From the NCBI GenBank assembly GCA_045629285.1, contig JAZQQY010000018.1:42368-106367 (forward strand): 64,000 nt of DNA. The letters are read 5' to 3'. Positions within the stretch are counted from its first letter, which is position 1. Every line of letters begins with the position of its first letter. This document shows, piece by piece, positions 36,315 through 45,401 of the stretch. Position numbers and translations under genes: made by a program. This DNA comes from UBA1723 sp045629285. Lineage in GTDB: Bacteria > Bacteroidota > Bacteroidia > Bacteroidales > Paludibacteraceae. The notes beneath the pieces are model-generated. The model had not been told where the DNA came from. It worked only from the letters and a program-made list of their open reading frames with translations, and ran no database searches.

Positions 36315-37973
36315 TTATAGTGCTAGACGGTAGATGTTCTCTACTCTTTCCATCTTTTTTCTGACAGTGTCGTCGTGCGTGATCCAGACCACAGTTTTGT
36401 CTTTCAAATAAGAATCAAGATTGTCGAGTATACGCGACTCCGTCGTCTCATCAAGGGCAGAGCAGGCCTCATCGAAAATATAGATTTTGCCACACTGTAG
36501 AAGCGAACGGGCTATGGCTATACGTTGCGCCTGACCTTCACTTAAACCGTTGCCCTGCTCAGCACACGATATATCCAGGGTTTCTTCACGCTCAAACACG
36601 AAATCTGCGGCAGCAAGTCGCAAAGCATTTTTCATCTCTTCCTCTGTTGCGTTTGGATTTCCTAGCAACAAATTCTCTCTTATAGTGCCGCTCATCAGGC
36701 TATTTCCTTGTGGCACATAACAGAATAGATTTCTATATTGACTGGCAGGCTTTAAACATTCGGCATTATCTTCATCGTAAATGAAGACGTTTCCATTGTC
36801 TGGTTCAAGAAGTCCAAGAAGGATTCTTATCAGTGTGCTTTTCCCGGCTCCCGTCTCACCCATAATGGCAACATGTTCGCCGGGCTTAAAGGTCTCACAC
36901 AGATTGTATATTGTTGGCTTGGGATTGCCAGGATAGGTATACGAAAGATTCTCGATCCTGATGCCATAGTTTTTGTCCTGATCAAATTGAATCTCACCTC
37001 TTTCATCCATTTGTTCAGCTTCGTCTATCTCTTTCAGACGGTCGATTGAAGAGACCGACTGTATGATCTGAGGCAAGAAATGGCTCATGTTCACTATCGG
37101 ACGCTGCACTTGGTTCACAAGTTGCAAAAATGCCGTCATCATTCCGTATGTGACAGTGCCCGCCATGATTCCGTATGTTCCCCAGCAAAACGTGACGCTA
37201 TAGCCGATCATAAAACCAGCCTGAATAAACATGTTGGCCCGTGTTGTATAGTTGACGCGTGAGCATACCGTCTCCTTGAGTTCATCCTGCCGACGACTGA
37301 GCATGGAAATCGAATCGTCTACCCTATCCATGCAGATTAGCAGAATGCGTTTCAACAGATGTTCCTGGATTTGGCTTTGGATTTCTCCTTCCTGTCGGCG
37401 CACTCTATCCGTAAGTCGACGCAATTGTCGAAAAAAGAGTTTGCTGACGATGATTGCCAATGGCATAATGACAAGCAACACCCAAAGCAGTGATTTTTCA
37501 AGGAGGAACAGCACTACAGAGGCACAAATAAGCTGCACGCCAGACAGTACTATATTAGGGAATTGGTCGCTGATGGATATGGATACAGTGCGTATATCTT
37601 CACTGAGTCTGCTCATCGTATCTCCCGTGTGAAGTCTGTCGCGTCCGTTCCACTTGCCGTGCATCGCTTTCGCAAATATCTTTCTTTGCAGATGGTTGGT
37701 GATCTCAATACGATTGCGTTCCCTGATGCGACCGTTGACAAGAGACACAGTCAGTTGAAGCACCACATAGCCAGCAAGAAGCATAGTCCAATGTCGGATG
37801 TCGCCCGACACACTACCTGTGGCAATATCCACTATATGCTTGCACAGATACACAAAAGCGAGCGACAGGGCAATCCTCAGGATTCCTACCGCACAATTCA
37901 GCGCAATGCGTCGTCGTTCACCAGCGACGCTACGCCACATCCATACAAGAAGATTTATTTCACGACGCCACAT
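36315..37973 (-). CDS. ABC exporter (fused permease and ATPase) of the RiPP-like cluster
   Basis: A 552-residue half-transporter. Five to six membrane helices (~20-310) precede an ATPase domain with Walker A GETGAGKST, signature LSEGQAQRIAIARSLL (Glu for the usual Gly), Walker B IYIFDEACSALDE and H-loop ITHDD. No N-terminal C39 peptidase domain is present, so leader removal must come from elsewhere, possibly the S26B-like domain two genes upstream. Its start overlaps the PqqD gene by 19 bases, indicating tight coupling. Exporters of this kind move modified peptides in RiPP clusters; the substrate here is inferred. Confidence 0.85.
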   Translation of the reverse strand: MWRREINLLVWMWRSVAGERRRIALNCAVGILRIALSLAFVYLCKHIVDIATGSVSGDIRHWTMLLAGYVVLQLTVSLVNGRIRERNRIEITNHLQRKIFAKAMHGKWNGRDRLHTGDTMSRLSEDIRTVSISISDQFPNIVLSGVQLICASVVLFLLEKSLLWVLLVIMPLAIIVSKLFFRQLRRLTDRVRRQEGEIQSQIQEHLLKRILLICMDRVDDSISMLSRRQDELKETVCSRVNYTTRANMFIQAGFMIGYSVTFCWGTYGIMAGTVTYGMMTAFLQLVNQVQRPIVNMSHFLPQIIQSVSSIDRLKEIDEAEQMDERGEIQFDQDKNYGIRIENLSYTYPGNPKPTIYNLCETFKPGEHVAIMGETGAGKSTLIRILLGLLEPDNGNVFIYDEDNAECLKPASQYRNLFCYVPQGNSLMSGTIRENLLLGNPNATEEEMKNALRLAAADFVFEREETLDISCAEQGNGLSEGQAQRIAIARSLLQCGKIYIFDEACSALDETTESRILDNLDSYLKDKTVVWITHDDTVRKKMERVENIYRLAL

Positions 37974-38221
37974 CTCTTCATATCGTCAAGAAGACGGTTG
38001 ACCGACTGCAACGCCCTCTCTTCTGTGATATTATAAACCTCACAAGTCTTCTTTGCGATCTCCAGGGCTTCAAAATCAGCGTCACCCATTGCTTCCCACA
38101 TAAAAGCCGCTGTTTCATTCAGCACAAGCATCTTGTTGACGTCGATGCTCTCCACTCCTGTGGCGATAATGACCTTTTCGCCGCAGATATCTCTTAGCTC
38201 ATATCCTTTTTGTTTCTTCAT
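37955..38221 (-). CDS. PqqD-like RiPP recognition protein
   Basis: An 88-residue protein of the PqqD fold, a winged-helix RiPP recognition element that binds precursor leaders. The typical core is visible: VIIATGVESIDVNKMLVLNETAAFMWEAMG, given here only by its landmarks LNETAAFMWE (~33-42), followed by a helix with TEERALQSVNRLLDDMKRCG. Relatives bind a YxxPxL-type leader motif in lasso systems, and the candidate precursor at 40856 carries FIEPTL. It lies between the nucleotidyltransferase and ABC genes. Confidence 0.85.
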   Translation of the reverse strand: MKKQKGYELRDICGEKVIIATGVESIDVNKMLVLNETAAFMWEAMGDADFEALEIAKKTCEVYNITEERALQSVNRLLDDMKRCGVVK

Positions 38222-38230
38222 GACCTATCT

Positions 38231-39823
38231 TTATGTATTCTTTCCAAATAATTTCCCTATCGTCCTTCTTACTCCGTAACCGGCCAAAAGAGTGAACACA
38301 TAAAGTGATTCCACTCCTACAGCAGGATACATTTTGAATGTATTCGTCACTATATAGCACAGCGAAAATATTTTTCTCACCAGCCAATGACGATTTGTCT
38401 TTCTTTTGTAATAAGATTTACGGAAATTTCCACCTTCCAGTATCATTTCCCATACCTTCTGTGCATTCTCCTCATATTTCTCAGAATAACATGGCATCTC
38501 CTCCTTAGGTAAGCCAAACTTATTGACAGCAAGCCAACCTATGATCTGCCATCCACGGAGCATCTTATAGTCACGCAGATCTCGGGATAGTTTTTCAGTG
38601 TCGATCTTGCCGTATGCGTCGTGCAGCAACACACACAAGTCGCAAATATGACGGAATCCAATACCGCTAGTGAGGAAATGGTGCCAAAGATGGAAGAACG
38701 TATAAAGTGAATTAAACTGTCGTGGCGGCACATTCACCTCTTTACCCAGAATCATCACCTTATCGCAAGACTCCGGCTTCAGCCAAGCTTCCGAATCCTT
38801 GATATAACGCTCTCTTACAGAAAAATAATGATGACGTTCGGTAATTCTATGTATCTCTATTGGAATGTTTCCATAATGTGCATGCGCATGCTTAGGACTC
38901 TCCAGATTCTGATCCAGGCCATCCTCTCCGACAAGTTCAGCTATACATTTGGTAGCGCGTTCGTAATTATCCCTGCCTACATAAACGTCAATATCTCCAC
39001 ACTGTCGCAATATAGGATTCGGATAACGTGCGGCTGTGCCCTGCCCTTTCAATAGCACCGCATGTATTCCATGAGATTGGAAAAGTTCCATTATGCGGAT
39101 GGCGACGGTATTGAGTTTCTCATGTGTCAGCAGAGACTTTCTCAGTTTTGCTGTCAGGTCGTCGCAAACCTCTTTAGTCGGTTTCACATTATCAGGCAGA
39201 CGTCTGATAGCATCGATAGCGAGCCCCATCAGTGTCTGACGTTTAGCCAAGTCGAGCACAGCATTCCAACGTATGCCTCTATTCGCTATTATCTCTTCCG
39301 CTTTTTCCGTGGACTCTCCCCAAAGAGAGATGCGCGTAAGAGCAAGTAGCAGAGCCTCTTCTGCCTCAGTCGGTGTGATGCGTGAAAGATCCTTGAACGA
39401 CCAAAATAGCATATTGTGCAGAGCCAGACAATAGCGACGCACAACAAGTGGCAAATGCATCCATATCCATGAATAGAGTCTGTAGGCCAAACTGTCCGCG
39501 CTTTCTATCTTATCCCTACCCTTGCGGATAAAACCAACCGCTTTGCCATGGATATCGTCGACGTTGCATTTCTCGCAACTCATATTGCCGTCACCCATCA
39601 GCGTCACATCATCACCGTCGACCCTCACCACACGATGCGCCACATGACGGTCTGCAGCCGGAGTTGCAAACACCACGTCTCCCACATTAATGGAATCCAC
39701 AGGAGCAAGAACAATCTTGTCGCGTTCATGCACCAAATAAGGACGCATACTGTTGCCACGCCCAACAATGCTGACCGTACGACCTTGTCGCAATAACTCT
39801 ATGGCAAAATCTGTTTCTTTCAT
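38231..39823 (-). CDS. S26B signal peptidase-like domain fused to a nucleotidyltransferase
   Basis: A 530-residue two-domain protein. Residues ~15-95 look like an S26B (Sec11-type) peptidase: GNSMRPYL with Ser25, VGDVVF, AHRVV with His63 and GDGN with Asp78, the expected Ser/His/Asp set. Residues ~150-450 match the NTP_transf_5 uncharacterised nucleotidyltransferases: LLKGQGTAARYP and GDIDVYV carrying the paired acidic residues. Nucleotidyltransferases and kinases accompany some lasso-peptide clusters. The peptidase-like part could remove the leader, but I see no flanking membrane helix before it. I use ATG 39823; the longer frame starts at TTG inside the previous stop. Confidence 0.75.
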   Translation of the reverse strand: MKETDFAIELLRQGRTVSIVGRGNSMRPYLVHERDKIVLAPVDSINVGDVVFATPAADRHVAHRVVRVDGDDVTLMGDGNMSCEKCNVDDIHGKAVGFIRKGRDKIESADSLAYRLYSWIWMHLPLVVRRYCLALHNMLFWSFKDLSRITPTEAEEALLLALTRISLWGESTEKAEEIIANRGIRWNAVLDLAKRQTLMGLAIDAIRRLPDNVKPTKEVCDDLTAKLRKSLLTHEKLNTVAIRIMELFQSHGIHAVLLKGQGTAARYPNPILRQCGDIDVYVGRDNYERATKCIAELVGEDGLDQNLESPKHAHAHYGNIPIEIHRITERHHYFSVRERYIKDSEAWLKPESCDKVMILGKEVNVPPRQFNSLYTFFHLWHHFLTSGIGFRHICDLCVLLHDAYGKIDTEKLSRDLRDYKMLRGWQIIGWLAVNKFGLPKEEMPCYSEKYEENAQKVWEMILEGGNFRKSYYKRKTNRHWLVRKIFSLCYIVTNTFKMYPAVGVESLYVFTLLAGYGVRRTIGKLFGKNT

Positions 39824-39840
39824 ATCAGTTGACCTATACG

Positions 39841-40728
39841 TCAATTACTTATTGCATTATGGCATACCACTGCGCTTTCTGGATCTGCAGTGCAATGCAA
39901 TATATAATTGTCGACCTGGGAACAGACCGCAGAGACTGTGTCGCAGATGCCAAGGTGCTTCTCCTTATCACATCGCAAAACGGAGCAGGATGACAACAGA
40001 TGGTTGAAGCCGACCAGTTTAGCCACCTTCTCCACATAGTTTGCAGTATGCCGATCTATCTTGGTGACGGCAGCCAATTTTGCCTTCACCTGTCTATAGC
40101 AGGGTGTCTTGCCGCTCCACGGTGTACCATATATCCAGACAGCACCGTCTACAACACGCACTGCAGGGTTATCATCGTTCATCAAGTCGCAACCAGGAAT
40201 TGTCTTCAACCAGTTTTGCGTCTGTGTGCTTTTGCCTGTGCCACTACGAGCCACGAAAGCATAGCCCTTCTCATCATGACGCACCACAGAAGCGTGTATC
40301 AAAATTGTATGTCGACGTGCGCCAGCAAAGGCATATGCAAGCATCATGGCATTGTTCAATCCAAACTGACGCATTTTTTCATTTCCATAGACACGGCATC
40401 TATCCACGCTGAAATCGTGGTTGCCATGCATCACCGCACACACATCACCTTTAAGATTCTTTATGACAAATTGATAGTTTCCATCAGGGAATCTGTTCAC
40501 CACTATGTCACCGTTCAATGTATGCTCGACAGAATTGTATTCACACTCTTTCTCAGGCAACGTCGGCAACTGCTGATCCACAGTCATTTCCAATAATGGT
40601 TCGCTATTTGTATCCGCAACACAGAAATTTTGGAATGAAGGCAGCATATCCATACCCGATGTCCCGTCTGATTCGGAGAAACAGACAGTCACCTTCCATT
40701 CCGCTATGTCGAATATATATGATTGCAT
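39841..40728 (-). CDS. HPr kinase/PEPCK-like kinase
   Basis: A 295-residue protein with the HprK-type P-loop ARSGTGKST (161-168 or so), a paired acidic block LMNDDNPAV (Asp185-186) and GTPWSGKT, preceded by LIHASVV, as in HprK-related kinases. In paeninodin-type lasso clusters such a kinase phosphorylates a serine of the precursor; the candidate precursor here has serines at 26 and 30. I chose ATG 40728; a TTG at 40761 overlaps the promoter box. It leads the run kinase-fusion-PqqD-ABC, all minus strand with short gaps. Confidence 0.8.
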   Translation of the reverse strand: MQSYIFDIAEWKVTVCFSESDGTSGMDMLPSFQNFCVADTNSEPLLEMTVDQQLPTLPEKECEYNSVEHTLNGDIVVNRFPDGNYQFVIKNLKGDVCAVMHGNHDFSVDRCRVYGNEKMRQFGLNNAMMLAYAFAGARRHTILIHASVVRHDEKGYAFVARSGTGKSTQTQNWLKTIPGCDLMNDDNPAVRVVDGAVWIYGTPWSGKTPCYRQVKAKLAAVTKIDRHTANYVEKVAKLVGFNHLLSSCSVLRCDKEKHLGICDTVSAVCSQVDNYILHCTADPESAVVCHNAISN

Positions 40729-40758
40729 TATGATAAATCTTACCCTATTTAACGCATA

Positions 40759-40766
40759 CAAAGATA
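40759..40766 (-). promoter_or_regulatory. -7 box for the kinase-to-exporter operon
   Basis: TATCTTTG on the minus strand lies 30 bases before the kinase ATG, giving the enzymes a promoter separate from the precursor. Confidence 0.5.
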
Positions 40767-40799
40767 ATGAATTTTAGAAAATACATTTCCTCAGCATAG

Positions 40800-40833
40800 A
40801 AATCCCTTGAAAGCGAATGCTTTCAAGGGATTT
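40800..40833 (-). terminator. Hairpin between precursor and enzyme genes
   Basis: A perfect 15-bp stem (AATCCCTTGAAAGC and its complement, plus one pair) with a GAAT/ATTC loop lies 22 bases after the precursor stop. The minus-strand T-run is short (TTTCTA), so it may be a leaky terminator or a stabilising hairpin, as often seen after RiPP precursor genes. Confidence 0.55.
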
Positions 40834-40855
40834 TTAGTAAATAATTTGATCTTAA

Positions 40856-40978
40856 TTAATCTTCATCTACGCCTCCTTCTACATAGTCGCTTGTCTCACC
40901 GCTAAAACAAATTATGTCTTGAGCGTCAAGGGCAACCTCAATCAAAGTAGGTTCTATAAATTCCTTTTTGATTTCCAT
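40856..40978 (-). CDS. Candidate RiPP precursor peptide, 40 residues
   Basis: A 40-codon gene: ATG 40978 to TAA 40856. The leader-like half is MEIKKEFIEPTLIEVALDAQ, in which F7-x-x-P10-x-L12 resembles the YxxPxL motif bound by PqqD-type recognition domains. The second half is small, acidic and hydroxyl rich, with Cys24, Ser26, Gly27, Thr29, Ser30, Tyr32 and Gly35-Gly36, ending VDED. The ATG overlaps the stop of the large surface-protein gene (TAATG), so it can be translationally coupled. A hairpin and then the kinase/PqqD/exporter genes follow. The role is inferred from position and motif; a non-RiPP small peptide remains possible. Confidence 0.6.
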   Translation of the reverse strand: MEIKKEFIEPTLIEVALDAQDIICFSGETSDYVEGGVDED

Positions 40979-43900
40979 TACTTATTAGTTTTAATTACTT
41001 TCTTTCCATTAACAATATAGATTCCAATAGGAGCATTGTCAAGACTATTTAGTCTCACACCATTGACAGTGAAAATCATATTCTCTGTACCAACATTGCC
41101 GTTAACATCATCAAATGAAGGTGCTTCGTCAATATCTTCTCCAATAACCATGATATTGATGTTTATTGCTCTTGTTTCTACATCTATAGCATGAGTTCCA
41201 TGACCATAGTTTGTAGATTCAGCATGCATATACCATCTAAATGGAGCTAATGTGTACGAAGAACCCGAGCGATAACTGAATTTACCACTTTTTGACATAT
41301 AATAATTGTCATCACCAGGAACGATTTCTTTACTCTCATATACACTAGTTATAGTATAATTCGTACGAGAAGTAGAGAATTCAATACAGTCTTTCTTGTC
41401 AGCAGCTTCAAGAGTTGTGTTCTCTGCCACGATGATTTGCTTGCCTAACTTGTTAGTTCTAATCATGTAAGGAACATTAGGAATAGTCTTTCCAGATGTG
41501 ATTCTTGACATAATCATTGTCAATCCATCATTTGCGTCAATAACGCCATCATCGTTTGTGTCCTTTGTAGGGCAGACAGTGAAAATTTCTGCGACGTCGA
41601 AATCTTCTGCATATTTCTCTACATCAATAGCAAATGGAACGTTAATTGACTGCCAACTATTCTTTTGACTTGATTCCAATGTACGTGTATAAGTAATCTT
41701 CTTAGCCTTTACATCATAAGGAGCAGCATAACCTACGCTATCCTTCAACACAATATCATCGGCATACCAGTTGCCGTTAGCGTCCTTGCCTATTACATTT
41801 GTTGGAAGTGTAACACCTGCTGTTTCAGTGTCGAAATCAACATACATCAACTGATTTGGTTCAAGTGACTTAGCCTTGCTTGTAATATCAGTCCAAGTAG
41901 TAACACCAGATGTTTGAGATGTACCACCAACAGTTTCATAAGACAAACCTCCTAGATTTAATTTAAGTACCAATGCACATTTTGCAGAAACCTGTCGTCC
42001 TATACCATCTGTCACAGTAAACGTCACTTTTTTCGAAACATTATTTGTTATAAAGGGGATACCAGAAAGCACTCCAGTAGCAGCATCTAACGAAAGTCCT
42101 AATTCAGTTGGCAAACCTGTCACGCTATAAGTATAAGGTTTAATTCCGCCCTCCACATAGTCAGCAACAGAGAATGACATTGGTATTCGATTGTAAAGAG
42201 TTAGTGCCTCTAATTCTTCAGTAAATCGTACTCCTCCGTCAGCAGCAAGAAGCTCTTTGTCATTCTTGATATGAATATATTTAGAAGCATCCTCCGTCGT
42301 CTGAGGAAGCAAAATCCAATCATCCACACTTAATTTGCTGGTGTTGGAATAATACAAGACATGATCATTTGGAACTGTGATCTTTCCGTTTTCGCAGACA
42401 CCAATTTGTCCACCAAACTCTATTGTAGCATTGTCAACAATTTCAATATCACCCTTTACCACATGACCTTTATCAGGAGAAGCTACTATCATATGCAAGT
42501 CACCATCACCTGTAATCTTTATGCTATTAGGGAATCCGCAGGTAATATAATTGGTTGTAATAACGATATCGTTTGTTCCAGTCAAATTAACTGTTTCTAC
42601 CTTACCTTCAGTATCAACAAACGACGTAAATGATGAAGAAGATGAAGAAGAATATCTGATGTGAGCATTATTAATCATCAAAGTTTTACTCTCAGGTTGA
42701 TAACTAATTAATCCTCTACCATCGTAGATTTTGTCTTTATTGATTTCAGTTACATTAACTCCAGCCACCTTAAACTCATAGTTCTCGAACACTCGACCAA
42801 CATATATCTCGATAGATTCACTCTGACCAGCAGCATCTGTAAGAGTGATTGTTGCTCTTGAGGATGTATCTTTAGTAGAAGTAGGAGCACCCGAAATCAC
42901 ACCGGTAGTAGCATCAATACTTACTCCTGCAGGAAGACCTGTTGCAGTATATTTCCAAGGAGACACAGCATTTGATACAGAACTTGCACAATTTATTGGG
43001 GTAATCTCTACTGCACGAACCATACTATTAAAATCATAAGAGTCGTCATCGTCAAATGTCATCTTTTCACTGACCAAAGGTGTTGTATATGTACCAGTTG
43101 CTGAATTACCAAGGAAATCAGTCACCTTTATCGTTACAGTTTTACCTCCAGCATCCGCAGTTGTATATGTACCGCTGATAACTCCTGTTAAACTATCTAT
43201 AGAAAGTCCTGCAGGAAGACCTGTCGCAGTATAATAGTATGGTGTCATTCCACCAGCCGCCTTCAATTCCACGTTCAAACTCTTACCTATGTAGCCTGGA
43301 GTCTGCAATAACTCAGAATCTAACAAAAAAGTAGGTTTAGCATAAGTGGATGCATCATAATATCCAAAATTTGCATACTTCTTATTCAGACCGCCTACAG
43401 TTTTAGAAGACAGTGCGACATTGGAAAGCGGTAATGTATTTCCTGTAGCAACAAAATAATCTGTGGCATTTCTTAAATAAAGGGATTTTGATCCATACAT
43501 CACATAATTTTTTGCTATAACATCTCTACCACTTGAGGTAATAAATGTTGAGGTTTTCACAGATAGATAACATTTTCCATTCACTGCAACATCACCAGCA
43601 AAAGCATACGAATCACCCATAGTATTATGCACTGACAGATTCAATGAACCAGTACCAGAAAATTGCGTGCTATATTCCGCAAAAGCAGAATACGAGTTTC
43701 CTAAACCTGATACTTCTAATGAATTTGAACCTGCTAAATTTATATCCAAAATCGTACGCTCAACTCCAGAAACCGTTACAGTATATCTGACATCTTCAGC
43801 GCTACTATCATTAAGATCATAATACACAAATGGTTTATCTCCTCTATACTTCAAATTTACATTTGAAAAAACAAGACCTTCACCTGTAAAAGATACAGTT

Positions 43901-44699
43901 CCATCACCTAATATATCTCTATGGTTAGTGTAATCTACCTGCTTACCAGCAACATACAAATTGGTTTTTTTAAGAGGAGCAATGCGTAAATACTTATAGC
44001 CTTCTGTATCGGAAAATGTATGTGTGTGTCCTTGAAGAGTAGCTGACATTATTGATGAATTTGACAGTGTCGAGTATCTGACATTTGGGTTGTCACTTGC
44101 CATCATCATATAATTATCAGACACACTAGCATTTCCGCTTCCGACCATTCTTGCATTTTTTGCTTTATCAGTACGGATGAATTCTACATAGCCAGAGAAA
44201 AAATTAGTATTAACAATTCCATACACTGGGGTGACACCTTGATCATCCGGATACTCTGAATTAAAAGTAGCATTCAAGCTACCGCTTCCCATCAAATAGA
44301 CATTGTCAGCAAATCCCATAAGGCCAGAGTTCAAAGGAAGTGTCACATCTATTACATTTGTACCCTCTAATGATAACCCAATGCATTTAACTATAGATTG
44401 AGATGGAGAAGCAGCTATAGTTAAATATTTTTCCTCACATCTAATAAAAAATCTATTGCCATAAGGTACTTTACATTTTAATTTAACATTCTAAATTTCA
44501 AAGTACCACCATTGAAATAGATTTCTCCTGTGGCAGAGCCTTCTCCTAATTTTTCATTCAATTTCGTAACAAGGTTATTCTCTGTGCCAACTTCGTCAGT
44601 CGTGAAAGCAACACCGCAAATGTGAATCACGTCATAAGCTCCCCACGCATGCGAAATGCAGAGCAGCATCGTCAAAATAAATAAGTAAAATCTTTTCAT
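40978..44699 (-). pseudogene. Large T9SS surface protein with putative-Ig repeats, frameshifted near its 5' end
   Basis: A signal peptide (MKRFYLFILTMLLCISHAWG) begins at ATG 44699 and the frame stops at 44478 after GGTLKFRMLN. The neighbouring frame is then open from about 44490 (KLKCKVPYGNRFFIR) to 40978, giving more than 1150 further residues, so one indel in the A-rich stretch near 44480-44495 splits the gene. The long part contains at least three He_PIG-type Ig units (YTATGLPAGLSIDSLTGVISG and relatives) and ends in a T9SS-like tail (VNGVRLNSLDNAPIGIYIVN, then GKKVIKTNK). It would be exported and surface bound if whole. The stop overlaps the precursor ATG. Confidence 0.7.
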
Positions 44700-44849
44700 A
44701 TGTTTTTATGTTTTTATCTAGATTATGGTGTTGTTGTATATTTCTGGGACTGTTTGTACACACAAAAACAATCCTCTAAAGAGAATTCAAACTATTAATT
44801 ATCAATGCTATCTACATTATCTAGTCCTTTGTGCCAGTCCCAATACCGA

Positions 44850-44857
44850 CAAAAATA
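44850..44857 (-). promoter_or_regulatory. -7 box for the T9SS surface protein
   Basis: TATTTTTG on the minus strand lies 150 bases before the ATG at 44699, in an otherwise empty spacer. Confidence 0.35.
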
Positions 44858-44935
44858 CAAAGAAAAATGGAGAAAAAGGTAATATTCAAGGAATTTAATT
44901 AAAAAGCGCTTGGACATCTTGTATATAAATCAAAC

Positions 44936-45028
44936 AATAAAGAGACGCGAGTTGCCCCGCGTCTCCCCATTTACATCTAATTAACCTATTTCATGCAAAC
45001 GCTCACAAAATCTTCCCAAGATACGATA
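44936..45028. repeat. 93-base copy of the HAD gene 3' end and terminator
   Basis: Identical to 58574-58666. It holds the last 14 codons of the HAD gene (VSWEDFVSVCMK), its stop and its terminator hairpin (44942-44949 with 44958-44965). Here it is joined to unrelated upstream sequence, so it is a gene-end fragment left by recombination. Confidence 0.8.
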
Positions 45029-45090
45029 AAGTTATTCCAGGATTCATAAACCATATAGTACTCCCAATTTTTTGACAACTGGTTAATACT

Positions 45091-45169
45091 TTTTTCTTCC
45101 TTCTTTATTCCGACGTCGCAAATATAATCAATTAATTCAATGCATAATTCGTAATTCATAATTGTCGGG
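45091..45169 (-). promoter_or_regulatory. Promoter/leader cassette R1, copy C
   Basis: It has the same block as 28499, 32149 and 52242, with -7 box TATATTTG (45119-45126). It now points at about 60 bases of unrecognised sequence fused to the HAD gene fragment, so its original gene has been lost. Confidence 0.65.
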
Positions 45170-45277
45170 ACCGTTCTAGACTTGAGCAATATTTATCAAA
45201 CTCACCTATTGTGCATGGCTAAGAAAGATAACTGGAACTTGTAATCAGATACCATTACTAAGCCCTTACTAATAAGA

Positions 45278-45308
45278 AAGCCACTAACTCGCAAAAGTTA
45301 GCGGCTTT
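45278..45308. terminator. Hairpin terminator
   Basis: AAGCCACTAACT pairs with AGTTAGCGGCTT around CGCAA, one mismatch, followed by TTTTC on the plus strand. It is isolated from any intact plus-strand gene; a nine-codon relic MAKKDNWNL at 45216 precedes it. Confidence 0.55.
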
Positions 45309-45401
45309 TCTTGTGTATTGCAATACGTGGTTTGTCGTAGGCTTACGATTATTCAGATATGCATTAATTACGTCAGGAATTTCTTTGACCATAAATGCAA
45401 T

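Noticed and set aside
37080..38036. Plus-strand frames opposite the ABC exporter gene
   Set aside because: Antisense shadows; the minus strand holds clear ABC and PqqD motifs.
39824..39844. TTG start for the S26B/nucleotidyltransferase gene
   Set aside because: It overlaps the kinase stop; the ATG at 39823 lies just before a good domain start.
44986..45189. 67-residue reading frame ending VSWEDFVSVCMK
   Set aside because: It is the duplicated 3' end of the HAD gene fused to the R1 cassette and short intervening sequence; not a real gene.
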